Of a DNA stretch of 64,000 nt, positions 17,944 to 26,074 are shown piece by piece. This stretch comes from Leisingera daeponensis (GTDB taxonomy: Bacteria > Pseudomonadota > Alphaproteobacteria > Rhodobacterales > Rhodobacteraceae). Where the stretch lies: positions 124,001 to 188,000 of the forward strand of contig NZ_JAHVJA010000001.1 in NCBI RefSeq assembly GCF_019801465.1, read 5' to 3'. The number at the start of each line of letters is the position of its first letter. The stretch's first letter is position 1. The notes beneath the pieces were generated by a model, which worked only from the letters and a program-made list of their open reading frames with translations, searched no databases and was not told the DNA's origin. A program made the position numbers and the translations under genes.

Positions 17944-20355
17944 ATGCAAGAGCCACTCAATTCCTCCTACCCAGTCCTGCCGCTGCGCGACATCGTGGTG
18001 TTCCCCCACATGATCGTGCCGCTGTTCGTGGGCCGGGAAAAATCGGTGCGCGCCCTGGAAGAGGTGATGGCGGACGACAAGCAGATCCTGCTGTCGAGCC
18101 AGATCGACCCTTCCGAGGATGATCCCGATACCGATAGCATCTACACCGTCGGCGTGCTGGCCAATGTGCTGCAGCTGCTGAAGCTGCCCGACGGCACCGT
18201 CAAGGTGCTGGTCGAGGGCCAGAGCCGGGTGAAGATCACCGAGTTCCTGGAGAACGACAATTTCTTCGAGGCCAAGGCCGAGGAACTGGCCGAGATGCCG
18301 GGCGACGTCACCACCACCGAGGCGCTGGTGCGCACCGTCGGCGATGAGTTCGAGCGTTACGCCAAGGTGCGCAAGAACATCCCCGAAGAGGCGCTCTCCG
18401 CCGTGGGCGAGACCGCCGAGCCGGCCAAGCTGGCGGACCTGGTGGCAGGCCATCTGGGCATCGAGGTGGACCGCAAGCAGGAACTGCTGGAGACGCTCTC
18501 CGTCAGCGAGCGGCTGGAGAAGGTCTATGGCCTGATGCAGGGCGAAATGTCGGTCCTGCAGGTCGAGAAGAAGATCAAGACACGCGTCAAATCCCAAATG
18601 GAGAAGACCCAGCGCGAGTACTATCTGAATGAGCAGATGAAGGCCATTCAGAAGGAGCTGGGCGACGGCGAGGAAGGCGCCGGCGAAATCGCCGAGCTGG
18701 AAGAGAAGATCGCCGCCACCAAACTGTCGAAAGAGGCGCGCGAGAAGGCCGAGGCCGAGCTGAAGAAGCTCAAGAACATGTCGCCGATGTCGGCGGAAGC
18801 CACGGTTGTGCGCAACTACCTCGACTGGATGCTGTCGATCCCGTGGGGCAACAAGTCCCGCGTCAAGAAAGACCTGAACCGCGCGCAGGAAATCCTGGAT
18901 GCGGATCACTACGGCCTGGAGAAGGTTAAGGAGCGGATCGTCGAATATCTGGCGGTGCAGCAGCGCTCGGCCAAGCTGAAGGGGCCGATCCTCTGCCTCG
19001 TCGGCCCGCCGGGCGTGGGTAAGACCAGCTTGGGCAAATCCGTGGCCAAGGCGACCGGCCGCGAGTTCATCCGCATTTCGCTGGGCGGCGTGCGCGATGA
19101 GAGCGAGATCCGCGGCCACCGCCGTACCTACATCGGCTCGATGCCCGGCAAGATCATCCAGGCGCTGAAAAAGGCGAAAACCACCAACCCGCTGATCCTG
19201 CTCGATGAAATCGACAAGATGGGCCAGGATTTCCGCGGCGACCCGGCCTCGGCGATGCTGGAGGTGCTGGACCCGGAACAGAACAACACCTTCATGGATC
19301 ACTACCTGGAGGTGGAGTACGACCTGTCGAACGTGATGTTCCTCACCACTTCCAACAGCTACAACATGCCCGGGCCGCTGCTGGACCGGATGGAGATCAT
19401 CCCTCTGTCCGGCTACACCGAGGATGAAAAGCGCGAGATCGCCAAGCAGCACCTGATTTCCAAGCAGGTGAAGAACCACGGCCTGAAGGCCAAGGAGTTC
19501 GAGCTGACCGATGATGCGGTGACCGAGATGATCCGCACCTACACCCGCGAGGCCGGTGTGCGGAACCTGGAGCGCGAAATCGCCAAGGTGGCGCGGAAGT
19601 CGCTGACCAAGATCGTCAAGAAAGAAGCCGAAAGCGTGACCGTGACGGCGGACAATCTGGATGATTTCCTGGGCGTCAAGAAGTACCGCTATGGCCTGGC
19701 CGAGCTGGAGGATCAGGTGGGTGTTGTTACCGGTCTCGCCTATACCTCTGTCGGCGGTGAACTGTTGTCGATCGAGGCGCTGCGGCTGCCGGGCAAGGGC
19801 CGGATGAAGACCACCGGCAAGCTGGGCGACGTGATGAAGGAATCGATTGAGGCGGCGTCGAGCTATGTGCGGTCGGTCAGCCCGCAGATCGGCATCAAGC
19901 CGCCGCAGTTCGACCGGCTGGATATCCACGTGCACGTGCCGGACGGCGCAACGCCGAAAGATGGCCCCAGCGCCGGCCTGGCGATGGTGACCGCGATTGT
20001 GTCAGTGCTGACCGGCATCCCGGTGCGCAAGGACATTGCGATGACCGGCGAAGTGACTTTGCGCGGCAATGCCAGCGCTATTGGCGGCCTCAAGGAAAAG
20101 CTGCTGGCGGCTCTGCGCGGCGGTATCAAGACGGTGCTGATCCCGCAGGAGAACGAAAAGGACCTGCCGGAAATCCCGGACAACGTGAAGGAGGGGCTGG
20201 AGATCATCCCCGTCAGCCATGTGTCCGAAGTTCTGGAGCACGCGCTGGTGTCCAAGCCCGAACCAATCGAATGGGATGAGGAGGCGGAAGAAGCCGCAGC
20301 CGCCAAGGCGGCGCTGAAAGGTTCCGGCGAAGGTGCAGGCGCGACCGCGCACTGA
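17944..20355 (+). CDS. lon: ATP-dependent protease Lon
   Basis: Cytoplasmic AAA+ serine protease of 803 residues that degrades misfolded and some regulatory proteins. The substrate-binding N-domain ([19 protein letters not shown]) covers about 1-200, followed by a long coiled coil. The ATPase has Walker [10 protein letters not shown] and Walker [12 protein letters not shown]. The protease domain has the Ser-Lys dyad: Ser676 in DGPSAGLAM and Lys719 in [10 protein letters not shown], spaced 43 residues as in E. coli Lon (679 and 722). The ATG at 17944 follows AAAGGA. A CTTGAG-N16-CCCAAA pattern at 17824-17851 weakly resembles a heat-shock promoter, but I do not rely on it. Confidence 0.97.
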   Translation: MQEPLNSSYPVLPLRDIVVFPHMIVPLFVGREKSVRALEEVMADDKQILLSSQIDPSEDDPDTDSIYTVGVLANVLQLLKLPDGTVKVLVEGQSRVKITEFLENDNFFEAKAEELAEMPGDVTTTEALVRTVGDEFERYAKVRKNIPEEALSAVGETAEPAKLADLVAGHLGIEVDRKQELLETLSVSERLEKVYGLMQGEMSVLQVEKKIKTRVKSQMEKTQREYYLNEQMKAIQKELGDGEEGAGEIAELEEKIAATKLSKEAREKAEAELKKLKNMSPMSAEATVVRNYLDWMLSIPWGNKSRVKKDLNRAQEILDADHYGLEKVKERIVEYLAVQQRSAKLKGPILCLVGPPGVGKTSLGKSVAKATGREFIRISLGGVRDESEIRGHRRTYIGSMPGKIIQALKKAKTTNPLILLDEIDKMGQDFRGDPASAMLEVLDPEQNNTFMDHYLEVEYDLSNVMFLTTSNSYNMPGPLLDRMEIIPLSGYTEDEKREIAKQHLISKQVKNHGLKAKEFELTDDAVTEMIRTYTREAGVRNLEREIAKVARKSLTKIVKKEAESVTVTADNLDDFLGVKKYRYGLAELEDQVGVVTGLAYTSVGGELLSIEALRLPGKGRMKTTGKLGDVMKESIEAASSYVRSVSPQIGIKPPQFDRLDIHVHVPDGATPKDGPSAGLAMVTAIVSVLTGIPVRKDIAMTGEVTLRGNASAIGGLKEKLLAALRGGIKTVLIPQENEKDLPEIPDNVKEGLEIIPVSHVSEVLEHALVSKPEPIEWDEEAEEAAAAKAALKGSGEGAGATAH

Positions 20356-20384
20356 TCCGCTGATCAAGCAATACGGCAAAAGGA

Positions 20385-20412
20385 AAGGGCGGTCCGAGGG
20401 GGCCGCCCTTTT
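20385..20412. terminator. Terminator between lon and the convergent dehydrogenase
   Basis: AAGGGCGG (20385-20392) pairs with CCGCCCTT (20403-20410), followed by TTTTC for lon. Read the other way the stem runs into CCTTTTG, so it may serve both convergent genes. Confidence 0.75.
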
Positions 20413-20503
20413 CAGTTCTCTCTTCCGTTCTGGCCCTTCTTGCCGGGGCGTATGGTCCTTGGCGCCTGCGGGAGTGCGTCCGCGGCATTGCAGCCGGGAA
20501 GGT

Positions 20504-21559
20504 TCAGGCGGCCTTGCTGGCGTTCGCCATCTTGGCCTGAACGGTGGCAATTGCCATTTCCGCCGGGCTGACATCCGCCGCCTTGGCCTGGGTCAGGATT
20601 GCTGCCATGGTTTCATCCAGCGCCTGCAGCTTCTCGGCGACAAAGCCCTCGCGGTCCTTGATCTGCTGGATTTCGGTCGCGACGTTGATGATGCCGCCGC
20701 CGTTGGCAACGAAATCGGGCGCATAGAGGATGCCGCGGGCGTGCAGCGCCGCGCCGTCCTCCGCCGTTGCCAGCTGGTTGTTGGCGCCGCCTGCGACGAT
20801 ATCCGCCTTCAGCTGCGGGATTGTCCCGGCGTTCAGGATGCCGCCAATCGCACAGGGCGCGAACACGTCAGCTTCGGCGCTGTAGATGTCCGCCAGCGGC
20901 ACCGCCTTTGCGCCGAAGGATTCGATGGCCTTTTCGACGCGGGTCTCGTCGATGTCGGTGACAACCAGCCTGGCGCCGGCCTCGTGCAGGAGCTGGCACA
21001 GATACCAGCCGACGTGGCCCAGGCCCTGCACCGATACGGTGACACCATCCAGGCTGCGGCTGCCGTGCTTGTGTGCGCGCGCGGTGCGGATCGCGTTGAA
21101 GATGCCGCGTGCGGTGATCGGGGAGGGGTCGCCGCTGGCAAACGCGCCGTCGGCCAGGCCGGCCACGAACCGGGTTTCCTCCGCCAGGACCGCCATGTCG
21201 GCGGGGCTCATGCCCATGTCCTCGGCGGTGATGTAGCGGCCGTCCAGGCTCTCGATGGCGCGGGCAAAGGCGCGCAGCAGCTCCGGCGACTTGTCCTTGG
21301 CCGGGTTGCCGATGATCACCGCCTTGCCGCCGCCGAGGGTCAGCCCGGCCGCCGCGTTCTTGTAGGTCATGCCCTCGCTGAGGCGCTTGACGTCGGTCAG
21401 CGCTTCTTCTTCGCTGGCATAGGGGCGCATGCGCAGGCCGCCTGCCGCCGGGCCCAGCTGGGTGGAGTGCACGGCAATAAAGCCGAGAAGGCCAACGGAG
21501 GGCTCCTCGACACGGTAAATTTCTTCGTGGCTGCTGGACGAAACGGCGGTCACTGTCAT
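20504..21559 (-). CDS. Leucine/valine/phenylalanine-type amino acid dehydrogenase
   Basis: NAD-dependent oxidative deaminase of 351 residues in the Glu/Leu/Phe/Val dehydrogenase family. Residues 30-110 hold the substrate domain: GPAAGGLRMRPYASEEEAL, LSEGMTYKNAAAGLTLGGGK with the two catalytic Lys, and AEDMGMSPADM. The Rossmann part has VSVQGLGHVGWYL and the acidic VVTDID. Length fits leucine or valine dehydrogenases rather than glutamate dehydrogenases (over 400). Exact substrate cannot be fixed by eye. The ATG at 21559 has GGAG eight bases upstream. It is divergent from an Lrp-family regulator that probably controls it. Confidence 0.9.
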   Translation of the reverse strand: MTVTAVSSSSHEEIYRVEEPSVGLLGFIAVHSTQLGPAAGGLRMRPYASEEEALTDVKRLSEGMTYKNAAAGLTLGGGKAVIIGNPAKDKSPELLRAFARAIESLDGRYITAEDMGMSPADMAVLAEETRFVAGLADGAFASGDPSPITARGIFNAIRTARAHKHGSRSLDGVTVSVQGLGHVGWYLCQLLHEAGARLVVTDIDETRVEKAIESFGAKAVPLADIYSAEADVFAPCAIGGILNAGTIPQLKADIVAGGANNQLATAEDGAALHARGILYAPDFVANGGGIINVATEIQQIKDREGFVAEKLQALDETMAAILTQAKAADVSPAEMAIATVQAKMANASKAA

Positions 21560-21615
21560 CTGGATGGCTCCTCCAAAACTTTTCCCGATACTACCAGCGC
21601 GCAAACGCCGGTTTT

Positions 21616-21651
21616 CACCAAAAAAGCCTGCCGGAAAGCTGCTGTTTGGTG
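21616..21651. promoter_or_regulatory. Candidate Lrp-family operator between the divergent genes
   Basis: CACCAAA (21616-21622) and TTTGGTG (21645-21651) form a perfect inverted pair whose centres are 29 bases apart, in the 133-base gap between the dehydrogenase and its presumed regulator. Spacing suits two faces of an Lrp-type dimer or octamer. Confidence 0.5.
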
Positions 21652-21692
21652 GTAAACTGCCTTGGAGGCCGCCTGCGTTAGGGAAAAGCTCC

Positions 21693-22148
21693 ATGGATTC
21701 GATTGACCGCAAGATTGTCGCCGCGCTCCAGCGCAACGGGCGGCTGAAGATTTCCGAACTGTCGGAGATGATCGGCCTGTCTCCGACCCCCTGTGCGCGG
21801 CGGGTCGCCAACCTCGAGGACAGCGGCGTCATCAGCGGCTATTCGGCGCGGGTGGACCAGGCCAAGCTGGGACTGCCGGTGACCATCTTTGTCGCGGTGG
21901 AACTGGAACGGCAGTCCACCGATGCGCTGCAGGCCTTCGAGAAGGCGGTGCGCAAGTTCGACCAGGTGATGGAATGCTACCTGATGACCGGCACCCGCGA
22001 TATCCTGCTTCGGGTGGTGGCGGAGGACCTGCCGGATTTCGACCGCTTCCTGGAGGACCGGCTGATGCGGGTGCCAGGCATTCGCAATACCCGGTCCAGT
22101 TTCACCCTGAGGACAATGTTGCAACGCGACGCGCTGCCGTCCTGCTGA
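21693..22148 (+). CDS. Lrp/AsnC-family transcriptional regulator
   Basis: A 151-residue regulator. An N-terminal helix-turn-helix (DSIDRKIVAALQRNGRLKIS, then ELSEMIGLSPTPCARRVANL) is joined to a C-terminal RAM ligand-binding domain with MTGTRDILLRVVAEDL, the loop that binds amino-acid ligands. It is divergent from the Leu/Val/Phe-type dehydrogenase, a common arrangement in which the regulator senses a branched-chain or aromatic amino acid and switches on the dehydrogenase. The ATG at 21693 gives the usual Lrp N-terminus. No sequence sign of autoregulation is proven, but the shared intergenic inverted pair would cover both promoters. Confidence 0.9.
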   Translation: MDSIDRKIVAALQRNGRLKISELSEMIGLSPTPCARRVANLEDSGVISGYSARVDQAKLGLPVTIFVAVELERQSTDALQAFEKAVRKFDQVMECYLMTGTRDILLRVVAEDLPDFDRFLEDRLMRVPGIRNTRSSFTLRTMLQRDALPSC

Positions 22149-22279
22149 CCGGTTCACGGCGGCGGGAAGGCTGTGGTAGGCTGGGGCACAGGATAAGCCT
22201 GCCCGCCGGGCTGCGGCCCCCGTTCCGGGCGGCCGGGCGCGGGCGAAGCGGGCGGGAAAACAGGCAGACGGGGCATAAC

Positions 22280-22840
22280 ATGGCACGAGCAACCAGCAAG
22301 AACAGTTCAGCCGCGCGTAAATCAGGCACGCGCAAAACCGCTGCGCGCAAGAGTGGCACGCTGACGGCTGCCGCGGCAAAACCTGCGGCGGTGAAACCGG
22401 CGCCGGTCGAGCTGCGAGCCGGTCAGGCGCCTGCGGCCGAGGCGCCCGCACCGGCCCCTGCGGTTCCGGCGGCGGAGCCGGCAGCCCCGGCGCCGGTTGT
22501 TGTCGCGGCCGCCGAACCGGTGGTGGCGGCGCCGGAGCTGGCCAAGAAGGAGCTGGTGGAACAGGCGGTCGAACGGTCCGGCATCAAGAAAAAGGACGCA
22601 AAACCGGTGGTCGAGGCGGTTCTGGCGCTGCTGGGAGAGGCCATTGCAGAGGGGCGTGAACTGAACCTGAAACCCTTTGGAAAGCTGCGTGTCAACCGCA
22701 GCCAGGAACGCAGCAACGGCAAGGTGTTCGTGTGCAAGCTGCGCCAGCCGGCGGCCGCCGCGGAAGCTGCTGAAGAAAATGGGCCGGAAGGTGAAAAATC
22801 TTCCAATGACCCTCTTGCGGAGGCCGCATCTGACGGTTAA
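22280..22840 (+). CDS. HU-family DNA-binding protein with histone H1-like tail
   Basis: A 186-residue protein of unusual build. Residues about 1-35 are Lys/Arg/Ala/Ser-rich (ARKSGTRKTAARKSGT), residues 36-88 are an Ala/Pro-rich linker, and residues about 90-160 form an HU/IHF domain (LAKKELVEQAVERSGIKKKD, NLKPFGKLRVNRSQ). A final acidic tail follows (AEAAEENGPEGEKSSNDP). Normal HU is about 90 residues. The basic tail plus flexible linker resembles eukaryotic H1 and the tailed HU proteins of some actinobacteria and Bdellovibrio. The HU core lacks part of the usual arm motif, so intercalation may differ. A tRNA-Val gene follows 13 bases downstream. Confidence 0.85.
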   Translation: MARATSKNSSAARKSGTRKTAARKSGTLTAAAAKPAAVKPAPVELRAGQAPAAEAPAPAPAVPAAEPAAPAPVVVAAAEPVVAAPELAKKELVEQAVERSGIKKKDAKPVVEAVLALLGEAIAEGRELNLKPFGKLRVNRSQERSNGKVFVCKLRQPAAAAEAAEENGPEGEKSSNDPLAEAASDG

Positions 22841-22853
22841 AAGCCTGCCTCAC

Positions 22854-22928
22854 GGGTGATTAGCTCAGTGGTAGAGCGCTTCGTTCACATCGAAGATGTC
22901 AGGAGTTCAAATCTCTTATCACCCACCA
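22854..22928 (+). tRNA. tRNA-Val (anticodon CAC)
   Basis: Full cloverleaf: acceptor GGGTGAT pairs with ATCACCC, D arm GCTC/GAGC, anticodon stem CTTCG/CGAAG with loop TTCACAT (anticodon CAC, reads GTG) and T arm around GTTCAAATC. The CCA end is encoded. It lies directly after the HU-like gene, so it may share its transcript. Confidence 0.95.
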
Positions 22929-23044
22929 TCTTTCCCGAAAGGCGCTCCCTGAAAAGGTTGAGCGCCTTTTGCGTTTCCGGGGTTCCTCAGGCGGCTGTGT
23001 GCCGTTACCACTTTGCCTGAAAAAAGACGGGCAGGGAGCATGTG

Positions 23045-23614
23045 ATGCAATTTCCGAAAATCTGGCTGCTGCGCCACGGGCAGACCGAATGGAATGCCGA
23101 GCGGCGAATCCAGGGGCAGCTGGAATCGCCGCTGACGCCGCAGGGGGTGGAGCAGGCCCGCAGGCAGGCAACGCTGATGGCGCCCGTCATGGCGCAGAAA
23201 CCGGCCTGTTATGCCTCGCCCCTGGGGCGGGCGCAGCAGACCGCGGACATTGCTTTGGGCGGTGCGCCTTTCGTGACTGACCCGCGCCTGGCAGAGGCCT
23301 ATGCCGGTGCGTTTCAGGGCATGACTCTGGCGGAAGTGGCGGCAGAGTACCCGCAGATCCACAGGGCGAATCCGCGCAATCTGGACCTGTTCTGCGAAGC
23401 GCCGGGCGGCGAGGGCTACGGCAGTTTCCACGCCCGCATCCTGGATTTCATGCAGTCGCTGGCCGGGCCGTCGGTGGTGGTGGCGCACGGGCTGCTGGGA
23501 CAGGTGATGCGCGGGATCGTCTGCGGCCTGCCGCGGGACCGGATGGCGGCGCTGCCGAACGGGCAGGGGTGCGTCTATGTGCTGGAAAACGGAGCGGAAA
23601 CGGTCCTGGAGTAA
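23045..23614 (+). CDS. Histidine phosphatase family protein (phosphoglycerate mutase-like)
   Basis: Cytoplasmic protein of 189 residues. The catalytic His is in LLRHGQTEWN near the N-terminus, the second Arg is in SPLGRAQQTA, the acid is in RLAEAYAGAFQGM, and the second His is in VVVAHGLLGQVMRG. The RHGxTxWN form belongs to the cofactor-dependent phosphoglycerate-mutase-like phosphatases, which include alpha-ribazole phosphatase and broad phosphatases; the substrate is unknown. The ATG at 23045 is preferred to a GTG at 23042 because GGGAG at 23034 gives six bases of spacing. It is convergent with the porin-like gene, with a GC-rich stem between. Confidence 0.88.
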   Translation: MQFPKIWLLRHGQTEWNAERRIQGQLESPLTPQGVEQARRQATLMAPVMAQKPACYASPLGRAQQTADIALGGAPFVTDPRLAEAYAGAFQGMTLAEVAAEYPQIHRANPRNLDLFCEAPGGEGYGSFHARILDFMQSLAGPSVVVAHGLLGQVMRGIVCGLPRDRMAALPNGQGCVYVLENGAETVLE

Positions 23615-23648
23615 GCCGGGCCGCAGGGGCGGCGGCCCGGCGCGAGGC

Positions 23649-24353
23649 TCAGAGGCCCGGCAGCTTGCTCACCAGCCCTCGGCGGCCGAAGGTGGTGCCG
23701 CGGTTGGCGCCGAAGTCCCACTTGAATCCGATGCCGACAAAGGCCTCGTTGCCGGACAGGTTCTGCGCGTCTGCGTTCAGTGAGCCGAGCTCGCCGTAGA
23801 ACTTTGCGCCTTCGCCGATGTCATACTCGGCGCCTGCGGCAATCCGGGTGAGGTCGATGCTGCCAAGATCCAGATGGTCGAGGCCTGCGTTAATGGTGAA
23901 TTGGCTGGTCACGTCCTTGCGGATGGCAATGCCGGCGATGGTGCCGGAAATTGCGCCGTCATCGCCTTCGCCCAAGTAGAATTCCGCGTCGGCAAAGCCG
24001 AATTCGTGCCCGGCCTCGATGCCATAGAAGTCGTATTCATCGTTGCCAGCTTCCTCGACGCCGTAGAACAAGCCCAGCGAGGTGCTGTCGCTGACGTGGG
24101 CAATACCGTGAAGGGTAGCATTGGCGCCTTCGAGGCGGGTGGCGTTGAAATCCGCGTAGAACAGGTCGAGCTGGGTGGAAAAACCGCGTGAAAACCCGAG
24201 TTCCAGCGCGCCGCCCACCGCCTTGCGCGCAAAATCCGTGTCGTCTGCAAAGGCGGAGGTCGAAAGGTCGAAGCTGCCGCCGGTGATTTCGGCGGCCTGC
24301 AGGCTGCCGGCCATTGCCGCTGCCGCGGCTGCTGCGCCAATTATGCGTTTCAT
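23649..24353 (-). CDS. Porin-like outer-membrane protein
   Basis: A 234-residue exported protein. It starts with an Ala-rich signal peptide (MKRIIGAAAAAAAMAGSLQA, cleavage before AEITG). The mature part alternates hydrophobic and polar residues with many acidic and Gly/aromatic turns (GALELGFSRGFSTQLDLFYA, FYGIEAGHEFGFADAEFYLG), as in Rhodobacteraceae porin-family barrels. The predicted last strand (EAFVGIGFKWDF) is followed by about 20 extra residues, so the C-terminal aromatic is not at the very end. The start at 24353 has GGAG eight bases ahead. Function is not known; it could be a small channel or structural barrel. Confidence 0.72.
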   Translation of the reverse strand: MKRIIGAAAAAAAMAGSLQAAEITGGSFDLSTSAFADDTDFARKAVGGALELGFSRGFSTQLDLFYADFNATRLEGANATLHGIAHVSDSTSLGLFYGVEEAGNDEYDFYGIEAGHEFGFADAEFYLGEGDDGAISGTIAGIAIRKDVTSQFTINAGLDHLDLGSIDLTRIAAGAEYDIGEGAKFYGELGSLNADAQNLSGNEAFVGIGFKWDFGANRGTTFGRRGLVSKLPGL

Positions 24354-24550
24354 GAAAACTGCTCCAGTCGTGTGGCGTGGGCCGTCCTCTGCAATTTCCG
24401 GGCCGGCTGGATAGGGTGCTAGGGGAGCGCCGCACCGGTTGGCAATAATGATCGGGCCGCGGCCTGGCGGCCGGATCGGAGTGTTGCGCGGCTGCACGGA
24501 AGGGGCGGGATGCGGCGGTGGAAAAACCGGAAAAAAAATCCTTCCGCCTC

Positions 24551-24578
24551 TTGCGCTGCCGGGCGGCATTCTCTAAAT
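24551..24578 (+). promoter_or_regulatory. Possible promoter of tRNA-Val(TAC)
   Basis: TTGCGC (24551-24556) is followed after 15-16 bases by CTCTAAAT (24571-24578), with the tRNA beginning 12 bases on. The spacing is a little short, so this is tentative. Confidence 0.4.
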
Positions 24579-24589
24579 CCCCGCTCACC

Positions 24590-24665
<76 letters not shown>

Positions 24666-24799
24666 TTCCCCCTCAGACAGATACGTCGAACGAACTGCTG
24701 CGGCCACCTGTGCCGGGCTTGGTTTTATATATTTTTCAATGGCTTGCTGGCTGGAGATCATTTTTTTTCCGGAAACCTCCGAAAAAGGCAAAACACCGC

Positions 24800-24828
24800 T
24801 TGACGCTTTGGGGGGTGGAGAATATTAC
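24800..24828 (+). promoter_or_regulatory. Promoter of the tRNA-Asp triplet
   Basis: TTGACG (24800-24805) and TATTAC (24823-24828) are separated by exactly 17 bases. They lie 37 bases before the first tRNA-Asp. Good match to the housekeeping consensus. Confidence 0.65.
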
Positions 24829-24865
24829 AGCCCAACATTCGGCAGCGATGCTGAATGCGCAGCGG

Positions 24866-24942
24866 GCGGTTGTAGCTCAGTTGGTTAGAGTACCGGCCTG
24901 TCACGCCGGGGGTCGCGGGTTCGAGCCCCGTCAACCGCGCCA
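24866..24942 (+). tRNA. tRNA-Asp (anticodon GTC), copy 1
   Basis: Acceptor GCGGTTG/CAACCGC, anticodon stem CCGGC/GCCGG with loop CTGTCAC (anticodon GTC), T arm around GTTCGAGCC, CCA encoded. It is identical to the two that follow. Confidence 0.96.
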
Positions 24943-25024
24943 CTGCTGTACCTCATCCTGGGGTTAATCAGGATCCGCCCCGGAGGGGAACTGGACCGGA
25001 GACGGTCTGCCGCAAGGCGAAAAT

Positions 25025-25101
25025 GCGGTTGTAGCTCAGTTGGTTAGAGTACCGGCCTGTCACGCCGGGGGTCGCGGGTTCGAGCCCCGTCAACCGCGCC
25101 A
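25025..25101 (+). tRNA. tRNA-Asp (anticodon GTC), copy 2
   Basis: Same 77-base sequence as copy 1, 82 bases further on. The spacer begins differently but holds a similar CCGCCCCGGA..GGGGA stretch, so the unit was probably duplicated with its flank. Confidence 0.96.
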
Positions 25102-25168
25102 CTTTCGCCCGCCGCCCTGGCGCTTCAGGGTCCGCCCCGGACGGGGACCATGGCCGAAAGGCCCATGC

Positions 25169-25245
25169 GCGGTTGTAGCTCAGTTGGTTAGAGTACCGGC
25201 CTGTCACGCCGGGGGTCGCGGGTTCGAGCCCCGTCAACCGCGCCA
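25169..25245 (+). tRNA. tRNA-Asp (anticodon GTC), copy 3
   Basis: Same 77-base sequence as copies 1 and 2. The 67-base spacer holds TCCGCCCCGGACGGGGAC, close to the spacer before copy 2. The three probably come from one precursor processed by RNases. Confidence 0.96.
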
Positions 25246-25291
25246 CTTTCCTTTTCAGTCATGTTGGTGCCGCATACGCATGCGGCGCGTC

Positions 25292-25678
25292 TTATTCGTT
25301 TTCCGGGGTGTCCTGGCTGAAGCTGTTGCGCCAGCTCCCGGCGTCCTGTTCCCACAGGGATGAGATCAGCATCGTGCTCCATTCAGATCCCCCCGCAGCC
25401 AGGTAGGAGGCGCGGTAGCTGAGCAGCACGGCCTCAGCGGTGATGACTCTCAGCTGTGCATTGCTAAGGCGGTACGCACGCATCACCGGCCCGTCCTTCA
25501 GCTGATCGCAATGTCCCGATTTGTCCGAGAAACCGCTTGGGTATACGCCGAGGAAATCCTCTGTCAGCAGGCGCCCGTCGGCCACAGGATCGCCGGCGGC
25601 CAGCGCCTCCCAGACCTTGGTTTCCAGAGCCAGGATTTCGGCCAGTTGCGGGCCGTCTGTCAGAATCGCTGTCGTCAT
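25292..25678 (-). CDS. NTF2-like protein (DUF4440 type)
   Basis: A 128-residue cytoplasmic protein with no signal peptide. Its shape is that of the NTF2/SnoaL fold: an N-terminal helix (LAEILALETKVWEALAAGDP), then LLTEDFLGVYPSG, and beta strands AQLRVITAEAVLLSYRASYL, STMLISSLWEQDAGSWRNSF. This fold is used by many small enzymes and binding proteins, so a catalytic role cannot be set. A start at 25678 is used; upstream is the 60-base gap to the next reverse-strand gene, which may be cotranscribed. Function unknown. Confidence 0.72.
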   Translation of the reverse strand: MTTAILTDGPQLAEILALETKVWEALAAGDPVADGRLLTEDFLGVYPSGFSDKSGHCDQLKDGPVMRAYRLSNAQLRVITAEAVLLSYRASYLAAGGSEWSTMLISSLWEQDAGSWRNSFSQDTPENE

Positions 25679-25738
25679 GCCGCCAGCCTGACTGCCGGAA
25701 ACGGGTCAGGCAAGCCGTTTGGCGGCGGCCGCGGGCGG

Positions 25739-25960
25739 TCAGATGGCAGGCGGGTTCGGTGCCGCCTCAGTGTCGTGGCGCCAGCCGGTCAATTCCGCAT
25801 TCACCCATGTCTTGAGGCGGTCGAGGTCGGGCTGGGGGTGGGATTCCAGGTAGCGCAGCAGCACCCGGGTGCCATGCTGATAGCCGGCGCGGTAGCTTTC
25901 CTCCGGATCGGTCTGGTTGCCCTCGAAGCCGGGCGGGCGTTTGAATCTGCTTTGTGCCAT
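25739..25960 (-). CDS. Small hypothetical protein
   Basis: A 73-residue soluble protein, basic at its N-terminus (MAQSRFKRPPGFEG) with a helical middle (ESYRAGYQHGTRVLLRYLES). The ATG at 25960 has GGAGG upstream; an extended frame to 26011 adds an unlikely hydrophobic leader. I know no family for it. It lies between the NTF2-like gene and the dehalogenase-type hydrolase on the same strand and could be part of their transcript. Confidence 0.6.
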   Translation of the reverse strand: MAQSRFKRPPGFEGNQTDPEESYRAGYQHGTRVLLRYLESHPQPDLDRLKTWVNAELTGWRHDTEAAPNPPAI

Positions 25961-26074
25961 CGCTGCCTCCATCTGCAATGCTGGAAAGGGTAGGGCAAGA
26001 GCGATAAGCAAGCCTTAACCGGGTGCGTTAAACGCACGTGAAACCCGGGGCTTCGTCCCGGTTCAGGCACCGCT

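Noticed and set aside
17926-19935. Long reading frame on the strand opposite lon (over 650 codons)
   Set aside because: High GC with strong third-position bias makes long mirror frames; composition is not protein-like and lon is fully supported.
24866-25245. Regularly spaced identical sequences as a CRISPR array
   Set aside because: The repeats are full tRNA-Asp cloverleaves with encoded CCA; spacers are similar to each other.
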